DNA of 64,000 nucleotides from Pseudisothecium myosuroides (lineage: Eukaryota; Streptophyta; Bryopsida; Hypnales; Lembophyllaceae), in the NCBI GenBank assembly GCA_951799445.1, contig OX637289.1:9515321-9579320 (forward strand). The letters are read 5' to 3'. Position 1 is the first letter of the stretch. The number at the start of each line of letters is the position of its first letter. The notes beneath the pieces are model-generated. The model worked only from the letters and a program-made list of their open reading frames with translations. It did no database searches and was not told the origin of the DNA. Made by a program: the position numbers and the translations under genes. Below, piece by piece: positions 50,704-63,007 of this stretch.

Positions 50704-51638
50704 CCCCTAAAGGACCGAGGCCTTTTTTCTGCCAAAAAACACTGAAAACTGCCATTTCTATAGCAAAGAATATAAAAAATTGAAAAATGTTTTTTTTTTT
50801 CACATCCAACCGTAGGATCTTACACCTAACTAGTATAAGAATGTGTGGAATTTTTTTAGAATTTTTGACCGCACAGATTGCAAGATATTTGCATTTAAAG
50901 TGAAAAAAACAAGTTTTTCAGCACATTGCGGGACTAGATTTTTTGACTTTAAACATTTTTAACTTAAAATTTTTGCACTACAGAGTTTTGAGCTTTTATT
51001 TTTTATAGTGGAGAATTGAGTTGAGAGTCTAGAAAAAAAATAATATTAAAAAAAAACTTAATTATCATTCTTAAAAAAATTGTTAAGTAGATGTAGGTAC
51101 AAGATAGAAGGAAAATCTAAAACATTCATATATTTTAGATGGAATTAAAATGCACTAATCCCAATGGTGAGATTGTTCTAACAAGTAAATCAGACCATCC
51201 AAAAAAAAAAAATTTGAAAAATTTGAAAAATTGCATTCAGAAATGAATCCCAAAGTATTTTTTTTCAAGAAGATGCTTTAACTGCCCGAAAAACAAGAAT
51301 GTCCATAACTTTCTCATAACATATCCAAATGAAATGAATCAAAGCTTTCCAGAAAGCCAAAAATATAATCTATCAGAAAAAAAATATTAAAAAAAAAAAT
51401 TCAAATTTTTGTCCATTTTTTTTTTGCTGCCCGAGCTGCCCCCTGTCCCCTATTTTGAGCTTATATGGTCATAACTTTTTTTCCCGGGCACCGATTGTGA
51501 AAAAAATTATATTCCCTTGAAGCTAATCAGCTTTTCTACCTCCAAAAAAAGTTTCAAAAAATCAGGAGAAATTTTCAGCCCGTAGGTACCTGCCCGAAAA
51601 CGCATTTGTCCCCTGTAGGGACAATGGTCCTTTAGGGG
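50704..51638 (+). mobile_element. TTAA-flanked element, 935 bp, near-duplicate of 9435-10370
   Basis: TTAA (50700-50703), CCCCTAAAGGACCGAGGCC ... GGACAATGGTCCTTTAGGGG, TTAA (51639-51642). Terminal inverted repeat CCCCTAAAGGACC is perfect over 13 bp. It matches 9435-10370 almost throughout with scattered substitutions, in the same orientation. It is the best-preserved terminus pair of the family in this window. Non-coding. Confidence 0.9.
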
Positions 51639-51642
51639 TTAA

Positions 51643-53392
51643 CTTACTAACATACATACAGGAGGGAAAACATGTTGAAAAATCAACAGGGAAAAAGGGG
51701 CCACGAACTTACTGTATCTTCACATTGGGCCTAACTTAACTGAAGGCATGAACCCCCAAAGCAGCCTCACTCAGTCATGCAGCTGAAGAGCTTATGACGG
51801 AGTAAGGCACACGGTCCTGTTACAGCAATGATCTCATCAACCACAACTAAGCTTACTACCTGTTCCATACGCATCTGAGAAAAGGGGTTCACACAAACAG
51901 AAGGGGACTGAGCCGTGGCTGTACTTTGGAATTTATATTCCTGTTAAAACATTGTTGGAACGTGCAAACGGCACATATTCCATGATATCTAGAGTCAAAT
52001 GTTATAATTTTTGTGATGCTTTCCTAATGGAATAAATCAGTTTCATACTACTTGTCTGGAACAGTGGGAACAGTCTCTCTGAGAACTGTCCAGTCACAAT
52101 TGTTACTTAGTACAGTACCTGTACTATGGCAAGACTTGTATTATAAAATACCATAATGCATAATAACAATATTGATGTAGGTGAAAAGATTTGTGCTGAT
52201 AACAGTAAAGAATTGGCATGATGGGATCCAGCTTTGGTTCTCATATGGAATTATCAATTTATCTTAACCCTTAAAGCCCAATTTTGCACATAACATGGCG
52301 TTTTTTTGGTATTTGATATAAGGTAGTTGCCTCATAAAGCGACAAGACTGTAAAACCGATCATGGCACAGAGGTACATTTTGCTTTCTTCCATGTATCAA
52401 CGATGTACATTTCAGGAGGTGGTCGCTTCTAGTGACCACTGCGTTTCAACTTCAAAAATTCATAACTAATTCCACAAAGGTCCAAAAAATATGAAACGAC
52501 TTGGATTAGATGCAAATTCCATTTTTCTTCCTACTAAAATTTACTGAAAATTGTTTCAAGGAGTTTAGCTTCCCCAAAATGGCAAACAACTCTTAGATGG
52601 TTGATTTATGAGCCTACTATTTTAGAAGGTGCATGAATCATGGTAAACAATGGCAAAAAAGTTTTTATTCATATTGAGCCTAATCAAATGATACATGGCA
52701 ATCCCAATTCAGATCATTTGTCTTATACTAAGAATAGTGTTCCTTAGTTTGCTTCTATACTAAAGAATGGATGAAAAAGTATGTTCTATGTCCTTCATAG
52801 CATTTCTCATTCACCAAAAGTTTATTTTTTGGTCCTTGCTGGCATTCTAGGGTTCATAGTTGAAACTATTGAATTGAAGTTTCTTCATAAATCCCAATGC
52901 AATCAATACTTTTAAATTTGGCTTTAAGGTGCCAAGTTGCACTCAAAAATAAAATTGCTTGAAACCCCTATGTAAAAATAAAGTGGAAAATGGCCCAAGT
53001 TCGTCACCTAGGCATCCAAGGCAATATGGCGGTAGCCACATGGGCACCAATTTGCTCAGGTTGTCTATTGTTAGCCATTAGGGTTTTGAAAACCCTAACT
53101 CAAGCGCCTGGAGGACAAGAATTTCGCCTTAAGAGCACTACTTTGTCACCATTGTTGTTCATTATTCTCCATGATTGTCATGTTTTGCTTTCATTTGTGC
53201 TTCTTAAATTCAAATTTGCCAAGACTTTCTTCATTCAAAGTAATAGTTTCACCAAAAAAAATCCCAATTAAAACTACTATATTGCTATTTGGACTTTGAA
53301 ATCTGACACCAGTTTCCTTGTTAAATAGGTGATCTAACAAAAGTGAATTTAAAAGCCCTGATTGCAATATCCCATTTGTAGTGCCGCCAGAG
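51643..53392. other. Spacer, no supported gene
   Basis: Mixed composition. A TTAACCCTTAAAGCCC at 52264-52279 resembles a family terminus, but no partner end was found. The frame 52990-53271 has no recognised domain. Confidence 0.3.
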
Positions 53393-53769
53393 AAGGGACA
53401 CCTTTGACTTTAAACATGTTCAAGAATGTTGTGACATGTCTGATGTGAAGGAATGTTTTCTAGCTGATAATTGACTAGCTCGTGTATCTATGATCTTAGG
53501 TACTATTATTATTATTATATTTAACAAGGGACACTTTTGACTTCATGTTTAGGAATGTTACGGCATGAATGATGTGAAAGAATGTTTTTTAGCTGATAAT
53601 TGACTACCTTAAGTACCTATGATCTATATGACTATATTTGACAAGGGACACCTCAGACTTCACATGCAAGAATGTTGTGATTTGTATGATGTGAAGGAAT
53701 GTTTTTCTAGCTGATAATTGACTACCTTAGGTACCTATGATCTTGGGTACTTGTATCACTATGTTTGAC
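53393..53769 (+). repeat. Three tandem copies of a ~117-133-bp unit
   Basis: Units start with AAGGGACAC at 53393, 53526 and 53643. Each contains 'ttcaagaatgtt'-like, 'gatgtgaaggaatgttt', 'agctgataattgacta' and 'acctatgatct'. Unit 1 carries an additional ATT-trinucleotide run (about 53504-53520). No coding frame spans the units. Confidence 0.85.
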
Positions 53770-54320
53770 ATAGCCAGTCACTTCAAAGATTTGATTTGGT
53801 ACCTTGAAAGGTTGTATTCTCCAAATGCATATGCATTGCATGAGATTCTTTAGCTATGCAAAGGTTGTAATTGGCCTTAAGATTTCCAAAGCCTACTTGA
53901 AATCCAAATAGGGAATTTCTTTTGCTCTACACAATGGCAATTGCATTATTCAAATTTCAAAAACTCTAGTATAGAACTAGGCCATCAAGTTTGTTACTTC
54001 AAAAATAAAATAATTAAATTTTTTTATATTATGTCAACTTCTTTACAATGACGTACATCATTACATCATACAACTTTAAAAATATTTATTTCTTTGATGA
54101 GCTTGCTACTACTCAATGGTGGGTCACATCTAAACTTTGAAATCATAGTTTGTTTCAAGCAAAATGATTTGGAATTGTGATTGATATATCACTTTAATAT
54201 AATGGAATTAATACCACTTTGGTTTTTGAAATATTGGTTTCTAATCTTTGATGCTAGATGTGATTTTTGTATCCTTGCATATAATTTTGTTCATGTATAA
54301 TGACTTTAGCTGTTGGCATG
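53770..54320. other. AT-rich spacer
   Basis: No feature recognised. Confidence 0.3.
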
Positions 54321-54324
54321 TTAA

Positions 54325-55124
54325 CTTGTAAAGTTCCATGACAATGCTTAATCATAAAACATTTTAAAACTACTATTTCTATTGCAAACAGCATGAATTT
54401 TTAAATTTTGAGTATTTGCTTATTCAATTATAGAATCTTATCTAGACTAGTACAAGAATGTGTTGAAAAAATATAAAAAACTTTGTCCACATAGATTGCA
54501 AGATATTAGTGTTTTAAGTGAAAAGAATACATTTTTTCAATTTCAAAACTACATTATAAGACTTCAAATTGTCTTAACTTGATGTTTTGTAATAAAGATG
54601 GAAAGAAAACTTAAGTTGTTAATAACTCTACAATGGAACCAAAACACGTCAGTTCCAACAATGAAATTGTTCTAAAAACCAATTTTAGCTTTTTGAATCT
54701 TGTTTTTCTTGAAATGTTGAGGAAATTGAATTAAAAAACAAATTCTATGAATTATTTTTGGAAGATGATTCTTTGATTTCTTGAAAAACAAGACTGGCTT
54801 CATAACTTTCACATCAATAATCCAAATGGAATGAATAATAGATTTTTATGTTGAAAAAAATATATTCTATAAGAAACTATATTTTTAAAATTATTTTTAT
54901 TTTATTTTGTAGTTTATTTATCATGCCCGTCTTGGCTACTTTTACTTTGAATGACATAACTTCTACTCCCACGCACTAATGAAATAAAAACTATATTTCC
55001 ACAAAGTTAATTTCTTTCTTTATATTAAAATATTTTTTTTAAATCACATCAAAAATTGAGAACATAAGTACATATCCAAACTTTCATTTGTCTCCAAAAG
55101 AAACTCACAAAGGTCTCTTAGGGC
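54325..55124 (+). repeat. Decayed TTAA-family element
   Basis: Starts after TTAA with CTTGTAAAGTTCC and ends near AGGTCTCTTAGGGCC. Landmarks in order: 'aactactatttctattgcaaa', 'gaatcttat', 'acatagattgcaagatatta', 'ccaatgaaattgttcta'-like, 'tttgtctcc'. Strongly diverged, so an old copy. Confidence 0.65.
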
Positions 55125-55185
55125 CTAAATATCTATTTGTAAGCAATGTTAATAAATGATTTATAGTATTTAATGAATTTCTTAC

Positions 55186-56097
55186 CGCTAAAGTTTCAAG
55201 GCCTTTTATTTGTCAAAAATCACTAAAATTTGCCATTTTTAGTGCACAAAGCAAAAAAAGTTGAAAATGATATTTTTTTAATGCATATCTAACCATAGGA
55301 TCTTGCAATAGACTAGTATGAAAATGTATGGAAGAAATTTTAGAAACTTTAACGACATAGATTGCAAGATATTTGAGTTTAAGGTGAAGAAAACAAGTTC
55401 TTTTGCATTGTATATGACTAGATTATAAGACTTTGAATGTTCTTAAGTTTAAATTTACGTTATGGAGTTTGTCATAAAAATAATTTATTATGAAGAATTG
55501 AGTTGAGAGTCAAGGAAAAAAATTAAAATTAAAGTAATGTGATTTTCATTCTTCAATTTTTTTAAATAGAAGTAGGTATGAGATCAAGGAAAAAAAAATT
55601 GTTAATAGCTTTAAGATGGAATTAAAATACATTAATCATAGTAGTGAGATTGTTCTAATAGTTAAAGTTAACCTTATAAAAAAAATTGTTTTGAAATTTT
55701 TTAAAAATTGAATTTAAAAACAAATCCTATACGGTTTTTTTTTTAAATGCCTTGATTGCCTACAAAACAAGACATTCTATAATTTTTACATCACTAAGTT
55801 GAATGGAATTAATAGAAGCCTCCATTTTAAAAAAGTAAAATCTATGAGAATCAAAATTTTTAAAATTTCCGTTTAAGTTTTTGTGGATTTCTTTTGCTAC
55901 CTCATGTCCCATAATTTGGGCTTATTGTAGTATAAATTTTCCTTTGGGGCACTGATTGAAATAAAAATTACATATCTAAAAGGCCAATGTGTTTTCCTAT
56001 CTTAAAAAGAATAAAAAAAATTAACCAAAAATTGTAATTATAGGAACTTCTCCAAAATGCGTTTTGTTCCTTGAAGGGAACAATGGGACTTTAGGGA
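55186..56097 (+). repeat. Decayed TTAA-family element
   Basis: Starts CGCTAAAGTTTCAAGGCC and ends GGGACTTTAGGGA before TTAA. Landmarks in order: 'atttgccatttttagtgca', 'taggatcttgcaatagactagta', 'acatagattgcaagatattt', 'gggcactgattgaaataaaaa', 'ttccttgaagggaacaatggga'. It is less decayed than its upstream neighbour. Confidence 0.75.
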
Positions 56098-56837
56098 TTA
56101 AAATTAATATTTTATTTTTTGATGTTATTAGTTTGATTGGTTGTGATATATTAAAAGAATTAATTTTGACCTACTTTGACCTGGCTTAGGCTCATTGATT
56201 ATTGATCTTAGAAAGCTAGTCTTGTAATTATTTAAAACTGTGTAAAAATGATTTGTATACTATAAATTTTTCTCAAAGATCTTGCACATTTGTTGGTTGT
56301 CAAGTAGATTATTGTAGTTGTGACTTGAAAGTGATGAGAACACTTGATTTTGTGTATGTTATTGAAAAGAGGGCGAAGAAATGCATATGTGGATTTGTAA
56401 AGCGTACCATGCAATTTCTTTCCAGAAATATAGGAAAAGAAGGAGAATCTTTAATCTATTGACAACAGTGATCTTGTTAATTGAATTTTTTGAATGGACC
56501 ATTTGATAATATGAAATTTACAATTTTTTTGAATGTGTGCAATGGCCCATAATTAAGTTTAGCTTTTTCTATAATTAAAATATTTTTGCATTCACATTTT
56601 TGCACTTTCAAGCAACTTGATAATTTGTAATTTCTCTAAACATTCAACATTCTCATTTCCAATTAATTTATGTCAAAATTAATAAAAGAATGGCTTGCTT
56701 GAGTTATTGATAGTATTCTTGTGCATATATAAGCTCTAACCTTTTTGGAGGGCAAAATTGGGTCCAAAAGCACCATTTGAAAAAGAGCTACAACAAATAA
56801 AGGTATGGGAACGAAAGAAAGAGGTAAAAGCATTTGA

Positions 56838-57094
56838 GGGGATTCGAGGGTCTTGGAGGGTTGCGAGTTCCCTTGCATTCCCAAACTGCGAGAACGTGTT
56901 GTAGCAGCTAGCTAATGTGGCAAAACAACTGCCACGTCGTTTGGGGGGGGGGATATTTTTTTTGGCTCAAAATGATATTTGAATTTTTATTTTATTTTGA
57001 ATTTTTTAAATATTTTCTTACAACCATATTATTGTTCATAGAATTAGGCTAGATAAGGGAACGGCCTAGAAACAACCCTCCAGAGACCCTCCAA
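56838..57094. mobile_element. MITE with GGAGGGTTG termini, ~257 bp
   Basis: GAGGGTCTTGGAGGGTTGC at the left and CAACCCTCCAGAGACCCTCC at the right are inverted copies. The inner sequence has a poly-G run (56942-56951) and 'gtggcaaaacaactgccac', itself a palindrome. The termini resemble those of 22396-22725, suggesting one family. Confidence 0.65.
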
Positions 57095-59555
57095 AACATC
57101 TAATGGTTTTCCTATTAATTGTCTACAATTTGAGTGGGGCAACCGAATGTCATCATTGCTAGGCTTTGTTGTCACCAATTTTAAACCTCATTGTGCACCA
57201 CTACCATCTTGTGCCTTGTCACATTGCTTCAACATTAATATAAGATTGTATCCCTTGCATTTCTTCAATCTTCAATTCTGCCCTGCAACTAAGCCTCAAT
57301 ACATAAAATCCTAAAATCACTGTAAATCATTGTAAATAATTGTGAACAAGAAAGAGGGACTTTAATCCTACCTTCTATTATGCCGCCTTAAGAAGATGGA
57401 CTTCAAGGGATTTTATACCATGAAATTGATGTAAGAAATCTAAAAATTCAAAGGCAATATAGGAAGTTAGAAATGATTGAAAAATATTAAAAAAAAAAAA
57501 ATTCACATATAAATACTTAGATATACAAAGAACAAGATTGAGTTGGTGCATTTATCTAACCTAGTGGGTTGCTTAATCTAAAAAGGATGAAGCCTATAAT
57601 TAAGGTGGTTGGTAAAAAAATATAAAATTTTTCAATGAATCATATGTGTATTATTTGATTCTATAGTTTCTGTAAAAGACATTCATCAACCACTTTTTGG
57701 CTACTTAAGCATTCTAAGATTAAACATGACCCAGAAAAGAAATGATTGTTTAATGCATTGACTTTGGAATTGGGAAGGAACTAGACCCAAGTACAAAATA
57801 AAGATTGTCTACCTATTGAATTCATATCTCATCAACAAAGCAATGTTGTAATGGTGAATCAAAAAGTCTGTCTTGTAAAAATCAGGACCAAAGTTTAAGT
57901 AAGCATGACCCTAAGAACACAACTCTGATTTGGAGAATCTCAAGTCCTAAATGCCTTTTATAATAGAAAAATTAAGTATGATTATAATCTATGTAGACAT
58001 TATCTTTATGGAAACTAAACATCTTGAGAATTTTAATAAATTTGTACAATATTCTTTCTAAATCTATTCACCAAAACATACCATTCTTTACACACATGAA
58101 GTAGCATTTAAAAAATATGGTACCAATAAAAAAAAAGAATACCCCTATGCAATGTATACAACAAAGAATGTATTATTTTTGCACCTTAGATCTACCTATA
58201 AATCTTTATGTACAACCTCAAAAGTAGACTTCAACTCAATGAAGCATCTAAAAGATGCATTTTTCCAAAAAAAGATTCAATTGGCATCTATGACCAAGCT
58301 CTTTATATCCAACCTATTGCTTCTACATCTAAAAAAACAAGTTTCATAGAAGTTCTAAATGAAATAACCACATGTGGAGTATCTAGATAGGCATCTTAGC
58401 ATGGTTCCCTGTAATTAAACTATCTTATTATTTGCTCAATCTTGTTGGCAATTGAAAAAATGATTCCAACTATTTTAGAAAATACTTTTTGAACACTATA
58501 CAAACTAACAATGAGTTTTCATTTGCTAATTATACCATGGCTCTTTCATCAAAAGGTGCACATTGCTAGGCAAGAATCTTAACAGTTATTTTGTGGCACT
58601 TTAATCACCATATACTTAACAACATTCAACTAAGCATTTGAACATGTTTCCCATCATCAGAACGCCTTAAATTTGGTTTGAACCATTTGGCCGTTAAGAG
58701 AAATTCTTCACGCAAGTTGTAATTTAATTTTTGGACGTCAATTTTTCAAATTGCAACTTACAGGCATAGTCAAATTTGACCCTGCACTCAAATTGAGAGT
58801 TTTACAAGGTTACAATCAAGTGTATCATTAAAAGAAATTCTGTAATCATTGGATCCTTGAGACCCGCACTTCCTTGTATTCGCTGTAGCACAATTCTTGA
58901 AAAACGTCGGTTTTGTGAAATCAAGGATGTCCATATGTTAAAAAAAAAAACTTTGCATCTTGTAAGCGTCTCTCTTCAACACATGGGAACTGAATGAGAC
59001 TAACAGGAGCCAAATCTGAAAGCTTTCTCCTAATGCTTGCCTTCCCTGATACAATACCACCTATCCAGTCCGCAGCGCCACACGTCGTAGTACAGAATAC
59101 TTCAAAAAGAATCTCCAATTTGATAATTCTAAACGAAATTAAGTCAAGTCATGTTTATGGACTTACATAAAAATGCAATTTTAGTGATTACAAACGTAAA
59201 ATTAACAAATTTGGAAGAGTTTGGAAGAATTTGTATTTTCTGCTCAGGCACACATGTAACAAGCAGCTACGCTACCGAGGCTCTGTTAGCAAAAGCGTGA
59301 ATAGAGGAAACAGTATCGATTATGAAGGAATAGAGTCTCTTTCTTCATTTTTTGAATCTTTGAAGTGGCTCAATTTTCAAGTAAGGTAGCTACTCATCCT
59401 CATAGTAGCTTCTGTCGGTTCAGAGCCAATAAATTCATTCCTTTGAGGAATCCAAACAGTAAGAAACAGATCCAAGTGTATGCACAAAACCTCCTTTCCA
59501 ACTTCCAGTTGCTTTCAAAATCGACTGTAGTTGGGCAATAAACATACCTCTCGGA
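57095..59555. other. AT-rich spacer becoming genic near 58.9 kb
   Basis: No gene up to 58.9 kb. At 58921-59118 (minus) a frame reads VFCTTTCGAADWIGGIVSGK; it looks protein-like in composition but I do not recognise it and no flanking exons were found. Confidence 0.25.
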
Positions 59556-61793
59556 ACTCCACAGCTGCAAGAAGATTCTCATAGACTTCTCAAACAATAA
59601 GGTCATCCACCCGGTTTCCCATTGTCAAAGAGAACCCATTGTATGTTATGTCTCCTCTATCCACAATTGCGACTGCTAAATGCCCTAAACGCAAACATAA
59701 ACCGCAGTGTAAAACCCTAAAATCTTGCTTAAAGAGTATATATTGATTTTGAGAATGTACCTTGACATTAGACCTTGTTTCAGTTTACATGGAGTGCGCT
59801 AACTTACCGGAGTGCATATGGAACGTATCTGAACAGCTAATAGGCAGTTTGAATCCAAACATGGAGATAGCTTGATGAGGTTCTTCATAACATATAACTT
59901 GCCAGGAACATTAGTTGAAAGTAAGGTTAGCTAACTTCCCCATGTACTCGGGCAACTCATTGTTGCTTCACCACGTGCTGCTGGTGCACCCACGGTTACG
60001 CGTACATCATCCGCATTCACACCTGTGTTGACACTCGTTATGGTGTATTCGTAAGTCATAGACTCTTCATTCAAGGATTCAATGCATCCCAGGGTGCGTT
60101 GAGCTGAGATAATTCAGGCTCCTCAGAACACGATTGGAATAACATAATCGAAAGGAGCTGGAAACACCTGGCTCAACTGCTAAGTCAAGGAAGAATTAGG
60201 GTATCTAAGATGATCCGATTCTCTGATATTTTTCTGTGGCACAAATTCTCACACCTTGAGTTTGAGCAAAAGGCGTTGATACTCAGTCAACTACTCTAGG
60301 GAAGTGGAATTACCGCAAACCACAGCGAAAAAGGTGGGCGATCAACACGGCTCTACAGTAGAATGTAATGCGTATGCATCAATCTGCAGAATAGGTTTAA
60401 ATAGGTGACTGTCAAAATCATGCTGAAATAAGGAAAACGTACGTGCAATTTGCGAATGTTGGGCACGGTCGTCTACTTCAGTAGCCACCTGGACCGCCCC
60501 CTTTTACTTGTGATATGCAGGGTGGTACTGGTCCCTCCTGCAAGCATTCCCGCAATCACATCAACAAGACACATGAGAACAAGAATGTCGAACCCTCATT
60601 TTGCTATTTGAAATGACGCACAAATGACTTCCACATGGAAACAATCATCGACCACCCTTGGAACACGCACAGGTCACCTGAGGATTGGCTTCTGCAGCAA
60701 CAGAGCTGAGAGCACCATCTGCCACGTACAGGAAGAAGCCGCATCCAAATCTTTCTCGCAGCGATAAAACAAATCAACCAGTCACTACACTTCATGCGAT
60801 ACTGCTTCACCACTTTCCCTTCCTCTCGGTACGCAACGGAGGTCCGAATCGTGGAACAAGGTACGTGCAAAACAACATGCTTGCAGCAATTTCATGGAAA
60901 TCTTCACACGAAACATTCTAAAGAACCCTTGCGGAGCACCCTCTGAATTGGTATGAAAAAGAAATCCCTGATAACATGGAGCTCCATTTGAACAAGGAAG
61001 AGCCCCTCAAATCAAGGGGCCACGGTCTTCACATGTGAGAGTATGTTACAGCTTGATTACGCTTGATTTGCTCTGATTTGGCATGGCTGTGCTCTAAACA
61101 ACGCTTAGCTCGCACTCTCAAAAGGTGCCACGCCACTACCACTCAAGCAGGTATGAGAGGATGACCTACAATGCACGCTTAGCATCAGCAAAAGGCAACG
61201 GCAATGACCCAGGTGGAATCTAAAATCTAATACTCAAGGAGCACAAGAGTACTCAATGGACAGAGAGCAAGCTTGAGTACCGCTTGAGCAGGTGTTCGCC
61301 AGCTTCAATCGCATTCAGGTCAGCCAGGTGCTTGTTTTGATCTGGTACATACGATATATCAGTTTCCCTTTTCGGCATTTCCTGCAACTGCGTATCTGCA
61401 AAACGAAAGTTACTCATTCATCATCATATCAAGAAACCCAACCCTAAAACGAGGAACCCACACAAAGCACGCATGCACTCAACGATCAGACATCCGAAAA
61501 CCTGCTTAAATTTTTAATAAAACGACCGCGTCACTTCCGGCAACGAGATGTCCACTGCAAAGTCACTGTCAAGAGCGATGTGACCTAAAATATGATTGCA
61601 GAAGTTGATGAAAACGAACGAGAAGGAGTAAAGCACGCGGGCTTGGCTCCGAACCACGAGCTGCGCTTCTGTCGCGACCTGTGATCAAGCCATGCGCACC
61701 ACAATGTTTGCAGTAGTACATCAAAAGCCCAGACTCTAGCCCATCCGGTGCCACATCCTCACTGGAATACGTGTGAGTAGTAAACTTAGCACT
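59556..61793 (-). pseudogene. Broken STEEP1/UPF0428-type gene (six exon remnants)
   Basis: Minus-strand exon remnants at about 61793-61679, 61395-61281, 60826-60675, 60537-60443, 60022-59935 and 59640-59556 follow the order of plant STEEP1 (CXorf56/UPF0428) proteins: [14 protein letters not shown] and [14 protein letters not shown]; then [13 protein letters not shown]; then EEGKVVKQYRMKCS and YVADGALSSVAAEANPQ; then VPPCISQ and VQVATEVDDRAQ; then RVNADDVRVTVGAPAARGEA; then EVYENLLAAVE. Lesions: the family's start Met reads AGT (Ser), the exon-3 acceptor reads CG not AG, at least two frameshifts in exon 3, one each in exons 4 and 5, and an in-frame TGA in exon 6. Retained intron positions argue against a processed copy. 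The animal homologue helps STING leave the ER; the plant role is not known to me. Family assignment is from memory. Confidence 0.65.
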
Positions 61794-63007
61794 TCGCCCT
61801 TCCCAAGCTCTCACCAACCAAAGATTTTCGTATCTTTCAGCGCCCACAATCGGGACACATTTACCAACGGGGACATCCACATTCCACAATCCAAAATCAC
61901 CCTCTCAATGCAGTCCATGTGATGTCGGCAACAGCCTCTTCCAGCTCCGTTGCAAGTACGCATCTGGAACACATGCTTTCTTTCTTCACTAGTCTCAGAG
62001 CGCGAGCAGCTTTCCTGGAATTTGCATCATTTTATAGGGGGAAGGCCTAAGTGTGTCGGCCCTACGGAGTGAAAAGGGGGTATTTTGGGGAACACTCATC
62101 GTTGGGAACGACAGTCGTATTTCACTTAGGTTAGGGTTTGCGCTGGCGTCACTTACTGCGGTGGGGGCCTCTGTAGCCGATGTGCCGAAGAGTAAAGTTG
62201 TTTACTACGGTGCTGGTGATTCGTAGAGATTAAGTGTTGCAAATGCATTCGTGGAGAGAGCGTGGCTGCTGGTTCGATGTTCCTGACTGCGTGGAAGCCA
62301 AGATTTAGGTTACAGTCGCCACCATACCCTCGCGCAGGTACCGAAGTTTCTGAAAAGCCATTTAGTACCCGTAGTCGGATGGCGCGTCGAATGTTGCGTT
62401 GTGACCTTCATTGGTGAAATTGCCTCCGGAAATAAATTGAAAGAGCGGGCCATGCAGCGTATGCTAGATTATCCAATTAAGCATCATCCGCTTCTTGTCT
62501 GCAGATGATCTTACGGGAAAGTCGGTCTCAAGTGCGCTAGAGCGTAAGATAGTTGCTCGGAGTTGCTGGCGTTGCGATGCGCGGGTACTTCGGAGCCGCC
62601 GCTCCTCAGTAAGAACAGACCCGCTCATCTTTCATCTGGCCGAGATTGGCCGCAAGCTTTAGGGTATGGTTTTGTTGCACCGAGCCAAATAATTTTTGCT
62701 TGAGGTTCCCCATGTTCTGTTTGAGGTTTCGACGGTGACAACGAACGTTACGTTGCCATAGTAGCATTCCGGTGGAGGTTTGGGTGGGTATTGCCTTGGA
62801 GCTACTGTTTCACCGACTGCTGCGCCTTCATGATCTGTATTCTAAATCTATTACACCTTGGTTCCATTTTCCTGGGGCAGAGATTGGGCAGTTTCCTATC
62901 CGCGAAGCCTTTCTTTTTGGTTGATTAGGGTTTTCACTTAAATGTGAGCTCTGAACTGGTTGGTGATGCTCTATTGCGATTTGCAGAGCAAGGAACAGAG
63001 AAGGGTC
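61794..63007. promoter_or_regulatory. Divergent intergenic region between the STEEP1 relic and the UBP gene
   Basis: About 1.2 kb between two head-to-head loci, GC-rich and gene-like, without a supported coding exon. 'gatttgcag|agcaag' just before 62993 could be the acceptor of a 5' UTR intron of the protease gene. Confidence 0.3.

Noticed and set aside
56942..56951. Poly-G run as G-quadruplex
   Set aside because: A single G run without three partner runs nearby; low-complexity tract inside a MITE.
60604..60870. Stand-alone 88-residue protein
   Set aside because: It is exon 3 of the STEEP1-like relic read through frameshifts; the conserved peptide jumps between frames, so the single-frame translation is not a real protein.
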